This document shows positions 10,995 to 23,984 of a stretch of 64,000 bases of DNA, one piece after another; position 1 is the stretch's first letter; every line of letters starts with the position of its first letter. The notes below the pieces were generated by a model. It did no database searches. It was not told where the DNA came from and saw only the letters and a program-made list of their open reading frames with translations. The position numbers and the translations under genes were made by a program. Source of the DNA: Botryosphaeria dothidea (taxonomy: Eukaryota > Ascomycota > Dothideomycetes > Botryosphaeriales > Botryosphaeriaceae); the NCBI GenBank assembly GCA_011503125.2, contig WWBZ02000073.1:2232001-2296000 (forward strand), read 5' to 3'.

Positions 10995-11894
10995 TCAAGG
11001 GTTATTTCCCTCCGCCCTTGAAAAGGAGATATCGATCTGACCGTCACCATGCAACCCGACCTGTTCACTAATCGGACCCGGAGCCGGGGCCTCACCGCCA
11101 GACTCTACAGCCAGCTCGATCCTGATTTCTGCATCGATATCGTGCAGCCGCTCACTTGCATCCGAAGGCCGCAAGGAGACTCTCGGTGTGGGATAGGTGG
11201 CCAATGGCTGAGGGGACTCAACAGCCCATTCCAGGCCGCTCTTCTTGGGGTCATCTGCTGGGGGCTTTCCCGGGCGGGCCAGGATTGCCTCGTAAGCGCC
11301 CTGCAGACGCTCATTCGCGGCCGTGTGAACAGCTATGTTACTGATGCCAATGGCGCCGCATGGGTGCTGCAAACCCTGAGACTCCGCGGGTACTCTCTGC
11401 TGCCTGGGTGTGATATCGTGACACCAGAACGGGGCCAGGCCCCTCTTTGCTCCTTGAGGAAATGTCACGAACCAAGCAATCTCCTGGCCGTCGGGCTTCC
11501 GTCTTCCGCCTCGCCGCGGCTGCGCATAGGCAAGCTCAGCCAGGGCTCCATTTTCTTGCTTGCCTTTCCAGTCATGTAAGTCAGCCGCCGCGCGGCTGGT
11601 AGTCTCCACGGTGGGAGAGGTGAGAGCCCAATCAATCACACCGTATCGCTTATCGCCCCACCAATGACCGTGTTTGTTGGTAGGATCGTCGTCGATGAAT
11701 GCGATGAGCTCGATGTAGGTGGCGTCTTGGAAAAGGATGAGTTTGTTCTCGGTTTTTCCGTCTGCATGACGCCCGCCGGGAGAAAGTGTGAAGTTGGACG
11801 TGATCCAGGCTGGAGGGTCAAGCAGTTCCTGATGGGAGAGGAGGATAACGATGTGGTCAAGCTGGATACGCTGGGAATCCTGTTGTCCGGCCAT
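10995..11894 (-). CDS. Glyoxalase-like domain protein (Glyoxalase_3 type)
   Basis: Intronless, 299 residues. The frame extends 27 nt further 5' but the first true ATG is at 11894. It opens with the LDHIVILL strand typical of glyoxalase/bleomycin-resistance folds, followed by a GGRHADGKTENKLILF block, YIELIAF, and a HWWGDKRYGVIDWAL block, the layout of the fungal Glyoxalase_3-like family. A second, less conserved half contains an IGISNIAVHT strand. Such proteins are metal-binding vicinal-oxygen-chelate folds, and the substrate of this subfamily is not established. No signal peptide is seen, so a soluble cytosolic protein is expected. The gene is isolated, with no pathway neighbours. Confidence 0.8.
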   Translation of the reverse strand: MAGQQDSQRIQLDHIVILLSHQELLDPPAWITSNFTLSPGGRHADGKTENKLILFQDATYIELIAFIDDDPTNKHGHWWGDKRYGVIDWALTSPTVETTSRAAADLHDWKGKQENGALAELAYAQPRRGGRRKPDGQEIAWFVTFPQGAKRGLAPFWCHDITPRQQRVPAESQGLQHPCGAIGISNIAVHTAANERLQGAYEAILARPGKPPADDPKKSGLEWAVESPQPLATYPTPRVSLRPSDASERLHDIDAEIRIELAVESGGEAPAPGPISEQVGLHGDGQIDISFSRAEGNNP

Positions 11895-13165
11895 TTTGTC
11901 GGAGCCTGGTAGTGGTTGCAACGGTCAAAGAGGAGCGACGTGAGGTTGCTGTTGTGTCATTGAGTCACAAGGCGTGCGTGTGGGGTCCGCGCTTGTGGGG
12001 TCCTCTCTTTCTTCACGTGTCCGCACGCAATCCAATGGGTCTTGCTGCTAATCCTGTTCAAAATTTCGTGTTAGCAGCAATTTGTCTTGCGGTCTTGCGC
12101 ATGCAGCAAGTCGGGAATCACTCTGGCATGCTGAAGGGGTACAAGACTCGAGGATCTGAGGCAAGGTGTGCTGTATGGCTCGTATGTCCTGTTCCACAGC
12201 GCTGCAGAAGTCAACCTTCTCTCACGGGGAAGTGCAGCTTTGACAGAGCGTGTGATTCCGTCTGCAGTCACAGCGGAGCCGTGTCTCAAACCTTTTCGCA
12301 TCAGCCTTCCTTCAGCCCTACCTTGCCTTCGCCCCAAGTGCCATATGCATGTGTCTCACGGCTCAGGTTGCTTGTTGTTACAGAGTCCAATTGTACGCGC
12401 CCTAAAGACACCACAGAGAGAGGAATCTGCGGGCTCTGTGGATCTCCTGCACCCGTTGACGCATGCCCAGTTATATCAATATCGAATTTCCATGCCGGTA
12501 GAACCAAGCGCGGCATGTCAAGTAGAGGTTGAGTGGCGTAGTAAGGGTTGTCGACGCGACACTGACAACTCCGAGTCTCAACGAGGGATATCCAAATACA
12601 GATGCGCTTTGGACGCAAGCTCGCGGCGATCTCTGGACAGAGATATTTCCATTTTGATCCAAATCAAGGATAGAATGACCAGGGGCTAGACCGGCCCTTC
12701 AACTTGCAGTTCTGGATCCAACGGGCGGCCAGCCTCCCCACGGCGATGCATCCTTCCCTTAATTGGGCACAGTCAACAACGGCGACCGAAGATGGCTTGA
12801 CGGGTATCGGGAATGATGGATAAGTCGTTATGCCGTAAATCATCCAGCACGAGAAGGCCTTGCATTGCAAACCGGAGTTCCGAGGGGATAGAGGTGATCC
12901 GAGGCCAAGGTGATGGCCGGTCCAAGTAAGGAAAAAGGGCAGGATTGAGGCGCGATAAGTCTCTGCTGGTTTCGATCTGAGGTGTAGGGAAGGGTGAGGT
13001 GAAGTAGATGGGTGGTCGCAGCTAGGATAGGTGAGGGTGAGCGGGGTGAAGGTAGCTCGGAGGTGCGGCCGTCCCCGCTGTCGCAGTGACCTCATCCCAT
13101 TTGCGCGCCTCTAACGCCGACGCGACACCTTGAGCTCCACACACCCACAACCCCCGCCCATTGAC
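11895..13165. other. Intergenic between divergent glyoxalase-like and LisH/WD genes
   Basis: About 1.3 kb of promoter space for both neighbours. Open frames here (for example 11912-12532 plus) lack domain content and plausible splice structure. Pyrimidine-rich sequence precedes the LisH gene start. Confidence 0.45.
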
Positions 13166-14758
13166 ATGACTATTCCGCAGCCAGCCCTCCTGGTGGCTCG
13201 GTTCTTGCGAGCCAACAACTATTCAAATGTCGTGCCTCACCTCCACCGCTAAGCTCTTCCGCAGCTGACCCGACTCCTCCGCGCAGACTCTGGCCGCTTT
13301 TCTCCACGAAGCAAATCTTCCGTCCGATGCCGGCATCATCTCCAAGGGCGACCTCAGCATTGAGCAGGTCCTTCGTGAGAAGGAGACCTTCGATCTCACC
13401 GCCAACTTCGAGAAGCTAGGCGTCGATGAAGCCGACAGGCGATGGCGCCTTCCAGGTACCTCCACTATCCTTCGCCGAACTGGGCTATTGTCGCTGATGC
13501 GTAGCAAGCACCGTCTGTCCCTAGTGAACTCACAACACTGCCTGCCGCTTCCAATATTCTGAACACGTCGGTTGAGCTCATAAAGCTGTCGGACGACCGA
13601 ATAGAGCCTTTCATCCTGTCCACAACTGCCGACCGTCGACTGCACATCGCATCCGCTTGTGATAATGCATTCAGACTCGAGCGTTCGCTTCCTCATGCGC
13701 AGGACTCACCTATTCTATCTTACAGCGTTCTCGATAACAGATATATCTTTATGTCGAGCATGTCGGGGAAAGTCGTGATTTACGACTGCCTCTCTGACGC
13801 GGTCCTCAGCGAACGCCGGGACCACTCCAAGTACACTGTGAAGGTCATCAGCCGAGAGCAGTCCGATGGCTTTTGGGTGGTCACTGCAGGCTGGGACGCT
13901 AAGGTCTTTGTATACTTCCTGAGGAATATTGCCGGCCATCAACTACAGCTTCAAGCTCCCCTAGCGGTGTTAGCGCTCGCTACAAACCCGGAAGCGATCA
14001 TGTTCCTCGACCATCCTGAGACTGCAAAACCGTTGCTCCTGCTGACACGGAGGGATTGCACTTTCCTTCACTATTATGCGTTGCCTGGCCATCGGAGAGG
14101 CGCCACGAATGCGCCGGTGCCATTGCAGATGCTCGGCAAACAAAATCTCGCGCCAGCGTCTAACGCATGGGTCGCATTCACGCCTTCGAGCATCTCCCTG
14201 TGTCCTGTGGATCCATCTCTCCTGGCCGTTGCAACGTCCGCTGTTCCACACATGAAGCTGATTATCGTTCGTCTGCTTGTACCGCCTGATGGTGAGGCAG
14301 AAGGAGGTTCTGAAGATCCCACCGATGCACTCGCATCTCAAGATATCCCGGAAGACCGGGCTGCACCTGCGAATGACAGCGAATTCATCGCTTTGAATCA
14401 AGCAACGCAGCCCCGCGCGGCTTTAGCGACCCAAGAGCGTGAGCTTGCGGCGATTCTCGTCCAATGTAGCACGCTGGCGTCACAAACGGCATACTCGACT
14501 CCAGCGCTGGCATGGCGGCCCGACGGCAGTGGCTTGTGGGTAAACAGCGACGACGGCATTGTTCGGGGGATAGAAGCCAGCACTGGCAAGATCATTGCAA
14601 GCCTTAAGGGCCACGAGGCAGCATCAAAGGTCCGCTGCGTTTGGGCTGGCAGGGTTGGGCGGTTAGGCGGAAACGATGAGGAATGGATGCTCAGCGGCGG
14701 CTTCGATCAGAGATTGATCATCTGGCGAGCTCCGTCAGCCGAGGCCGGTCCTTCGTAG
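13166..14758 (+). CDS. LisH-domain WD-repeat protein
   Basis: Three exons, 13166-13228, 13287-13455 and 13509-14758, give 493 residues. The first intron (58 nt, branch CTGAC, acceptor CGCAG) falls inside a clear LisH motif: ARFLRANNYSN from exon 1 joins TLAAFLHEANLP from exon 2 (about residues 11-33). LisH motifs mediate dimerisation. The second intron needs the acceptor GCAAG at 13508 to keep frame, because a nearer TAG acceptor gives a stop. The rest has beta-propeller character, with strand-like repeats such as SGKVVIYDCLSD and GGFDQRLIIWR near the end, so a WD40-like scaffold is likely, with a low-complexity insert in the middle. Its complex is unknown. The neighbouring RRM gene on the same strand is not obviously related. 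Confidence 0.75.
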
Positions 14759-15772
14759 CTGAGCAGAAGGTGATCTGGTGACCAATGCTGCAACGGCAAT
14801 GAAGCAGCATCTCAACGGGATTTGCCAGTGACCATCCTGCAGACGAGCCTGGCTGATACTGGATGGCTAGATGCTCACGGGCCACAGCTTGGGCAGCGCT
14901 GGGCAGGTTGCAGAGGCCGTGAACCATTGGCGACATTCCGGGCAGCAAAAGCGGACGTGCTGCTCAGGCGAAGGCTTCGCAGTCGACGCGCCGCACATGA
15001 TGGTGGCCACCCCTCTGGCCGCAGTTGTCGCGTCGCACAATCAGCATGCGACAGGCAATGTTGCTTGACCAGAGCGGAACGCATCGACGGCCCACGGACA
15101 TTATTGCCGCACTATCGCGCGCGACACCTCTTGTGCCTGTGCCCGGAGGATCGGTGGCCCTCGCGCAGACGCAGAGTGGAGCCGCCGAGCTACTTATCGA
15201 AAGGGCAACCCGGAGATGTTGCCCGGCGTTCGCACACTGCCCGCCCGTGTCTGACATCCCCAGGCTGTTCCTAGCCTACGGTACTGCCCGCTGTTTGCTG
15301 CTGTTCCCTGCTCGAATGCTCCCGGCGTGCGGGCCCCTCGAACCATGTCGCCGTTGCCCCATCCCTGCTGTAAGGACTTCCAGCTCCGGGTGGGTGGTTC
15401 ACCGACAAGGGCATTGCATGCTACGTCTCCCGCTGGCTGGGGTGCTTTCTTGCTGCTCGGTTGCCTTTGTATGCCACGCATTTGATGGGCGCGTCGACGT
15501 GCGTTTTGCTCGCCGTCCCTGAGCCATAGACTGGCATATAAATCCAGGCTGGAGTTCGTGTCTATTCTCTCATCTCCAGGCCTCCCGATTCCATCCACTT
15601 CGCGCTCGCTCTCAACAGCTCTGGCAGCTCTCTAGTTTGTGTATCTGCTCTACCGTGCCCCGGCAAGCCATTGTTGCTCAGCATCTGTCAAACGGCTCCC
15701 TACATCTGCCCAGCGCTGTCGCTCCTTGCCCACAAGTAATTGTTTCGTGGGCTTGTACCGGCAATCTTCCTC
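14759..15772. other. Intergenic upstream of the RRM gene
   Basis: Holds the 3' flank of the LisH/WD gene and the promoter of the RRM gene. A TATA-like element is present at 15537. Overlapping open frames on both strands show no domains. Confidence 0.45.
15537..15543 (+). promoter_or_regulatory. TATA-like box upstream of the RRM gene
   Basis: TATAAAT lies 236 nt before the ATG of the RRM protein gene, followed by a pyrimidine-rich stretch that could contain the transcription start. The assignment rests on position and consensus only. Confidence 0.4.
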
Positions 15773-16877
15773 ATGACGAGCATCTCACGCCCCGGGCCCC
15801 TTCGCCCTCAGAGGGAGAAGAACTTCTTCATTGTTTCCGGGGTATGTGCCAATGTGCGAACTCTTCCGGGTTATTGCTAATGTATTCTTGTCTCGACGTA
15901 GCTGCCGGAGCATTTCAACTGGCAGAAATTAAAAGACCTTGTTCGAGATGCTACCACCAACCAGCCAGGCTGGACCAATATGGACGAATCCTGGCACGGC
16001 CCCGAGGGCGCCAAGGGCTACTTCAGCGTCAAGTCTGACCAAGATGCCGCGAGCGTTTATCGTGAGTGCGATGAGGCTCTCTCGCGTTCATGAAGACTGA
16101 CCTAGAGCTCGACGCAGATCTTTTGGTGGTGGTGATGTATGCCCGTCTTGGCCGGCCATTGCTAGTGCATCACTTCGACGCATCGAGCCGAGATGCCGTT
16201 CTGCTGATGTGCAACTGCTCGACGTACTATCCCGGCGCCACGGGCCATTCAGATAATAGATCTCGCATTACTGCGAGGTCGGTGTTAGCTGCGCAAAACA
16301 TTCCAGATTGGCAGCCTATCACGCCTGTGCCATTTGTCACTATCCCGATGCAACACCCTAGCATGACTGTGCCGATCACAGTTGGCCAAATGCACATGTA
16401 CACGACTTCGGCCGCCTATTACCCAACGATGCCGGCGATGACGGCACCGGCTGCACCACCGATGACCAACGAGCACGGGCTGCCAGTCAACATCGCAAAC
16501 GGTGTGGTGCGTACAGAGTCACGGGGAGTGCACATCTCTGGGCTGGTCTGGGGCGTATCCGAGAATGACATCCGAGAGCTGGTGCGGCCCTACGGGCGTC
16601 CGCAGGCAGTAGAGGTGAAGAGAAGCTCAGCCACGATCCGTTTTGGCTCGGTGGAGGAGGCCAGGCAGGTGATAGAGAGGCTCGACCAGATACGGTTTCA
16701 TGAAAGGCGGATCACAGTGAAGGAGGACCGGGAGTCGACGCCGGTGCAAGATCCAGGGATGTTGATTGTCAACGGGAACCCTCAGCGCGTAAGTCGGGCA
16801 CAGGCAACGGGCAATTCGCGTCCCGCGCGGAAGCTGACATGCATATGGCGCAGACACATAGCCAGGCAAGGCGATGA
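15773..16877 (+). CDS. RNA-recognition-motif protein
   Basis: Four exons, 15773-15841, 15902-16061, 16118-16788 and 16854-16877, give 307 residues. All three introns have good signals (GTATGT...CGTAG, GTGAGT...CGCAG, GTAAGT with CTGAC and GCGCAG). The first 110 residues (NFFIVSGLP strand, then GRPLLVHHFD) look like a divergent RRM. A low-complexity Met/Pro/Thr-rich linker follows, then a clearer RRM at about residues 214-281, starting RGVHISGLVWG and ending RRITVKEDRE, with FGSVEEARQVIERL as its second helix. The last exon adds only a short basic tail and a stop; reading through intron 3 would extend the frame to 17019 with Gly-rich sequence, which I reject as intron. RNA binding is inferred; the target and process are unknown. 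Confidence 0.75.
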
Positions 16878-17771
16878 GCGGGCAAACGGGCAAGCAGGCA
16901 GGGGCGGGCAATGGCGCGGAGGCGGTATCGGCGCAGGTCAGGTTGGGGGCGCATACGGAGTTGTTTTTCCCGGGCGATTGATCTGTGTACTTCAATGCTT
17001 TGAAATGTACGATTGCTAGGTTCAGAAGCGTGTCGCGAGTGGTGATGAAGAAGAAGCGCAAGCGAGCAAGGGCCCCGGCAGCCTTGGCCGCCAGGCTTTG
17101 CACGCGTCTTTTCGTGTGCCTGTGTGACCAGATGCCCGCACTTTGCGATCGCTCACCTCGCCCCTCGCGCAGCGGCGCCTCGGCGGGCGTTCCGCTTGGT
17201 CAGGCCTTCGTTCGCCGCGCTTTCGCGCTCCGCTACTTGAACGCACGTCGCTTACCGTCGCGTCGCCCTCGCTCTGCCGGTCCAGCAGACGCCGTCGCAC
17301 CCACCACAGCCCGTCGCACGCTCTTCACGCCAGCCTTGTACCACCCGCCGTGGCCATCCCTTCGCTGCACGTCTGCCGTGCTATCTGCGCCATGCACCTT
17401 CCTACTCGCCGCCATGCACCTCTGTGCAAGGCTGCACAAAGGTCACTGCATTTCCACTGGGCGAAAGCCTGGGCAAATGCTGCTACTCGTGCTCCACAGC
17501 CCGTGTCCCCATCCCAACACAGCTTTGCAATGACTTTCTGCTCCTGTTGAAAATCCTCGCGTCCCTCGCTCCCCAGGCCGCTCATGAGCAACGCCTTCTA
17601 CCTATTCGCACGACGTGGGCTATGTGGCTACGTCTGTACGACAGCACGAAGTCTAACTTGCATTGGCACGGCGGATCCAGTCTCTCTCTCAAACGGGCTA
17701 ACGCCAAATAAGAGACTGCTTGCTCAAGGCCATTGTCATCCTCAAATACCTCTGGTCACGCCGGGTGCTTC

Positions 17772-17796
17772 CTGCTGCTGCTGCTGCTGCTGCTGC

Positions 17797-17843
<47 letters not shown>
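17772..17843. repeat. Compound trinucleotide microsatellite (CTG)9(TTG)15
   Basis: Nine CTG units run directly into fifteen TTG units, 72 bp without interruption. On the minus strand this reads (CAA)15(CAG)9, so one frame would be a pure glutamine run, but no supported gene covers it. The abrupt switch from CTG to TTG suggests a point change that spread by slippage. Confidence 0.95.
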
Positions 17844-17845
<2 letters not shown>

Positions 17846-20800
17846 CGACGGCTGCATGGCGCCCGAGTGCGCATCCGTGTCTCGCTCATCGTAGCGCCAA
17901 GCAGTCGGGGATGATGCTACGGCCTCCCGGCACGCAGTTCAAGATGCCACACTGCCGACCAGAAAGCAGGCAATGAGGCAAACGAGCCGCTGAGTCAAGA
18001 GCATGTCATCGAGTAGATCACCACGGCCTGTGTCCAATCCTGCTGCGGGCCGTTCCTTGAGCTTTTCTCTGTCGGGACCGGGGTCGGAATCATCTCCGCT
18101 TTCCTAGTTTCTGCCACTACTGAAAAGCCAAACTTCCCCTGAGTGCCTTCCTGAATTCTTTCACGTTGACCATCATGCCCGTGTCCTATCGGCCGTCCTG
18201 ATACCTGACGCTAGGCCGTGATTCTTGCTCCCTCTGTTAGTCCACCAATTGAACCCCCATATTGGCATCCAAACTGCTAACGGAATACCCAGTTGAGACT
18301 AGCAGAGCGTTGACGCGACCGAGAAGACGACCCAGGAAGTACGCATTGTGCCACTGGACACCTCGGAGTGATTCCTGACCATCAGCTTGATCGGGACTCG
18401 GATCTGTCTCCGGAGGATGACGTACTTGTCGCCCCAACTCATGCAGGAGCGGCTGTACCCGTCATGGGGAGTATCAAGTCCGGAGCGTTTCGTGCCGCCA
18501 TTTGTCCATTCCTCGCCATCATCTGCGGGGCAGCTCTAGAACCTACCTCATAGCATGATTTGCCGGAAGCAGTCCCGAAATACTGGGCCGAGATGTACCA
18601 CTACGCAGGCATCATTGTCCTCGCCAACGGCATGCAAGGCGTAGGAAGTCGTCTGCTTCGATCCAGTCAACAGGTCCAGGCATGTCTGAGGGGCGAAGCG
18701 CAACATACACAGGCAGCTTGGATTGGTATACGGGGCGCGATCCACCCTTCCCCAATACCCGCCCACGAAGGCATTTTCCACATTCGTAAGGGGGACGAGA
18801 ATTATCGAATGTTTCTCGAGGTGGCTAACGCATTGGTATTTCACAGATGCTTCTTGGGCAAGATGCTATCCGTAATCGGATATTCCGAGCTTGGCATATT
18901 ATCATCTCCTTGCGGGCGAAGTTGTGTGCAGGGTGCCGCATCACTGCCGCTTAAGCACGACACGCAATCACCCATGTGGGGCGGAACGAACACCCTAGGA
19001 CTTCGAGGTCCTGGCGATCCTGACTAGAAACGGTAGCTACGGGATTCACGCTGCGTTCGCCCCAATTCATCGTCGCCTGTTCCCATCGAGACACTAAGTC
19101 GATAGCGCCGATGCACTGCAGCTTGGACGTCGCGCTGGGCTTGGAGCGACTCCGGCTCTGCGGCAAGCCCACCGACGAGGCAACAAGATTCTCAGTATCC
19201 ATCTCCATCCGCACCTGGACTTTTGTTGACATGGCGCTCAGATCGGTGGCGTATGCTCTGTGAGCAGCACTTTTGTTTCTCGCAGAATGCCCGACTCTGT
19301 TGCAAGCGACACATCATATCGCTTGTAAAAGATATCCGATCAAGGATGATGCATGATGCCAGAAGGCTGTCCGCAGCCCCTCTTTCATCGATGCGGTGTC
19401 CTGCTGAGCCGGTGCAAGATGCATGAAACAATGTTACAACGTCAGTGGGTGATCGGACAGAACCAGTACAACATGGCTGCATGCTGAGCCCTTCGAGCTC
19501 CACCTTATCTGACCAACAATCCGCATACCCATGGATAGTCCAGGCATCAATCACACCATGTCAAAAGGAAGCGCTGCATCCTATGTGGAATCAGAGCGGG
19601 TATTGGTCGGCCCGACCCCGCAAAATGCAGAGAAGCATCCACACTGTGGGTTCCGTGCGACATGAGGCTTTCGTGTTCGTTGCGGAGACGGCCGTCAAAA
19701 TTGTTTGCTGACGCGAGGCGACTCGAAGGCACGCTCTTGCCACATCACCATCATCGCCCATGCTGAGCCCATCTCTTCCCCGGCGCCACGAATCTCCTCA
19801 TCTCCGGTGCCCCGCTTCGCCTGCCAAAATCAGCAGATTCAAGCTGCTGGCTTATCCGCGCCCAACTGGGCTTGGTCCTCTCGGGAATGGGCGATGCGCG
19901 GGGAGCTAATCAATGCACAATTCTGTTGGTTGCCGCACGCGCCTAGGGCAAAGATACAGCCCCAGCGTCAACGGAATCTCAGCCACGTTGTACTCACCAA
20001 GAGCGCTTTGTACAATCCGCCTGGACAGTGCGTTCTATCTCTCCAACACAAGAATCTCTCACCACCAATGCTCCAAACACCGCGCGCCAACGTATGGGCA
20101 GGTTCTTCGGTAAGCTTTTGAAAGTCCTGTTCCACCAAGTGTTCGGTCACTACGACCGGAGTTCGTATCATCATCCTCGCGCCAGACTTGGCATGTGAAA
20201 GCGAGCATCACTTTGTTCAGCCTATCAACCGTTTATCCTCGACCGCGGAACCGTCAGCTGAGGCTCTTCTATTGGCTTTCGGGCCAAGGAGAGGACCTTC
20301 ACCAGGACCTTTTGAGATTCTTCCTGCCCCCTGGCCGGCCTTCTTAGATTCCCTCGCGCTTCGTTCCTGTAAGTAATTGGCACGGAGCCATTTCCGACCC
20401 AATTTGAACACGACCCACGAGCAGAATGCTCTACGGGTGTCACTTCAACTTTTCTCCGGGCTCACCGTCTGTCTTGGGAGGGCCCATATGGTTTCACTCA
20501 AGTCTTCCATGCCACAGCGCGTGTGGGACGATCTTGTGTGAATCTCAACACCAAGGAGTATACAATGGAACCCGCACAAAACCAGTCCGGAAGGGCCCCG
20601 CCTACTGTAATGAGCCACGGGGCAGCAGCTCCTCTGCTCGCCACGGCACACGCCTGCGCATGCATCTCGGTTATGCTTTTTTTGGGGGGGAACAGATCCG
20701 TCCCGATAGAACAGCGAAGCATCTCAATGCCCGTCAACGTGGCGAAGGATCCGCGGATCTACAACATCACGGTGGCTTCTGCCATCTCTCGGGTGCGACG

Positions 20801-23800
20801 GCTGGTTGGCTCTTTCTCTCTTCCTGACCCTTATTTGTCCGCTGGTCAGTGCCACATCCTTTTGCGACGAAAAATTTCCTTGCCTATAACACATTCGGGA
20901 GAAGCTCTCGACTTGCATATGTGAGCTGCACCTATATCTCATGCTTTGTGGACGCATGAATTATGTGGAGCTGTCTCCGAACCGCTAGCGCAGTCGTGTG
21001 GACATGCCGCCGCAACAATATGGCAGTCGTCCGGTAAGCATAACCTGATAAAGTATGCTACTTGTTAGCGAGCTCGGAGCAACGGACTGGGCGCCCACTG
21101 CTTGCTGGACTAGTGGCATCTGAAGCGGAGGTGGCGCCAGCGAATGACCGGGCATCGCTAACGCCCTGCATAGAGTAATGATGCAAACAAAGGATGCGCA
21201 AGGACGGTAATGCTGTGCCCTAGCAGACAGAACTTGGTGAGTACAATGATTCTGCTCACGCGAGAAGCAGTACGCTTCGTGAAAGCGCCTTGTTGAGGCT
21301 CCTCTTGCTTGGCACACCTTGTTCCCCAGCCGCATATGGTCACAGGACGACTTTTCCCCAGCCTCACCTCGGCCCTTACGATTCTAGAATCTAATGGCTC
21401 TTCGCAGCGATTAGTTGGAACGGTTTTACTATCAGTCCCAGAGTGGATTGCCAGCACGGTTGCCGAACCAATGATATTGCGGTCTCGTTTATACATAAAG
21501 AGCCTCAATGATATTAGTTTTTGAACATTTGATCCATCAAGAATGGCCAAGGAGCCGGTATATCCGGCAGCACAACTGAGCTTCCGCAGCTCACGTCTCA
21601 ACTATGATTGTAGGCGGGTCTAGAACGTCGTGTTTGACAGCACCTGCCTCCGCGGAAAAGCCTCCGTTGCTTCTAGGGGAGGAGGGAGCTAAGCTCGTCC
21701 ATGATACAGTCCTACCAACTTCGCACTTTCGCTGCCCATTTGTCTGCGCCTTGCGCCTTGCAGATTGGCCAATACGATCTGCTCTTTCTCGCCAATAGTA
21801 TCGCCATAAGCCCGACATCATGGATGGTCAAGGACGTTTTCGAAGGCTCATCCCCTTCCCTTGAGACATGTTACATGACGTACTGCCGAGCATGGTGCCA
21901 CGGCAGCCGGGACCCGAAGAAAGAGGCCACCACGTAGATCTCAGCTGTACCAGGATATCTTCCATCTGTACGTGGGCCAAGTATATCCCGCCCGACTGCA
22001 TCAGACCTGGTCTCAGAAGATCTGGACCGCCGTTAGCACCAACAGGAGACCCCACACTTCCAGCCCGCTACACCGGATCGAATGCTATGCATGCGGCTCT
22101 GAGACCATCCAAACCGAAGAAACCCCGAGATTTCTCGAGTGAGCATGATCATGTGGGATGATTCCACATCACCTCCAAGCGGCCTGGTAAGGCACTGCAA
22201 GCCGTGTTTCTTCTGATTCATTTTTCCTCCCTGGCTGCAGACTCTCAGGGCGCGAGCTGTCCAGTGGGCTGTATGTCTCTCCTTGCTAGATGCATCATCG
22301 GCTTCACCAGAGATGGCAGAGATTACCTGACGCTGTGCACCGTATGGCGGTCGCCCTACAAGGCTAAAATGAATGCGGGAAGGAAAGCAAACGCCGAACA
22401 ACGATTCGGGTTTTGATCTTTTCCGTTTAGCCAATTCGAAAGAGCGACGGGAATTTTTCACTGCGATGTACGATGTTTATCTCTTGAATTATACGGTCTA
22501 ATTTCAAGACAGCTGTTGCTGGTAACACGATCATTACCTCCACGAAAAACTATGTTCGATTTCGCATCCAGCAGGAGGAGCAAACCACGATTGTCGGTAT
22601 CATGACCTGCTGTCTTGCTAAGTGCATAGAAGCTGGTATCAATCCTGCTACACGTCTGTTCTTCCTCACGAGCCTGTCCGGATTTCAACGCTGCGTAGAC
22701 TTGTAAAGGGTATTGACTATTAGCCAGCTTTCCACGTCTCAGTATACACATGAATACTGCGGCATTGGCTGCGTCCGCCAAGGGCTCCGAGAAATGCGGG
22801 TATGGATCGCCATGGGAGGGGCTCCAGGTGCACAAGTAAGATATGGCCCAGATGAAAACCACGTGTGTGCGTTGTAAGTATGCTTCCACCATCTTGGATC
22901 ATAAAATTGAACACAACATGGATGTTTTACGAGAGATGCAAAAAGATGTTTCGCCCCGACGGGCTCGATATTGCTCACAAACAACACAGGTAAATGCGCA
23001 GCAAACCCCATTAGGATAAGCCCAGGGTAGCATTGCCAGCTGATAGATGATGGCTGCGTTCAGCTCAAAAGAGCTGGTCTAGACCCCTCCTCCGGCGTAC
23101 AGCACTCTTGAACCACGCGCCGAGGCGATGCTGGGCCGGGAGTGCTGGTGCTGGGGCAGCGGTGCCTGGCTCGTGCCGTTGGCGGTGGTCGGCCAGCCGT
23201 CCATCAACCTTTGTTGCCCGATTCTACGACGGGGATGCTGTCATGGGCAAGACGACGGCCAGTCAGCGGCGAGAACGGGCGCCCGGTTCACGAGGTCGTA
23301 TAGGGCAGGCGCAGTGGGCATGAGACACGCATGTATACCCGCGGCAGAACCCTGCAATTCCCGCGCAGACGGGCCCACCAGTGGACTGCATCCCTTCCAA
23401 AGCGATCCAAAGATCTCCACGGACACTGCTAGAAATGGGGGCGCAGTTGTGGTCTGACACGGCTCCAGCGACCAGCGGACCCGACGGCAGGGTCGGAGCC
23501 GCGGTAAGATGTCGAGGACAGGGCAATGGATGGCCAACGCCAGCGGACCGTGCCGTGCGGCAGGGCCTTGGCCATGACGCAGCACGGCTGAAGGCGGGCG
23601 ATCTCTGGGGCCGCGCATGCCAGAGGTCGATATACAATCGCTCAAATCCATGTGATCAGGCCGGCAGGCAGGGCCAATGCGGGAGCCGCTCCGGACGCGG
23701 CAGTGCACAATGGTGCCACCGAAGATGATGCGCTGTCGTCCGGCTGCTGCATCAGCAACAACCGCCGTGACGCAGGCGCGCAGGCAGGCGGGCGTAGGCC

Positions 23801-23958
23801 AATGGGGCGGGGCTGATGGTGGTGGTGCTTGGGACGTACATTCATCGTGGAGGCGGCCTGCACCCCCGGGCCGGCGTCGTGGGCGATTCTCGGCGGCAGC
23901 GCCCAAGCTCCCCCCGGCACAGCTCACAGGCCGGCCAGTCTCCCATCGTGCCCGCAAG

Positions 23959-23984
23959 CAAGCACCAAGCACCAAGCACCAAGC
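23959..23984. repeat. 7-bp tandem repeat, CAAGCAC x 3.7
   Basis: Three full copies and one partial copy of CAAGCAC in tandem, about 90 bp upstream of the MFS transporter start. It may be simple slippage within the promoter or 5' leader. Confidence 0.85.

Noticed and set aside
16789..17019. C-terminal extension of the RRM protein to 17019
   Set aside because: A textbook intron (GTAAGT, CTGAC branch, GCGCAG) removes the extension and gives an early in-frame stop. The extension is Gly/Ala-rich with no domain.
17584..17976. Plus-strand frame with a poly-Cys run over the microsatellite
   Set aside because: The run is simply the CTG/TTG repeat read in another frame. No flanking coding signal.
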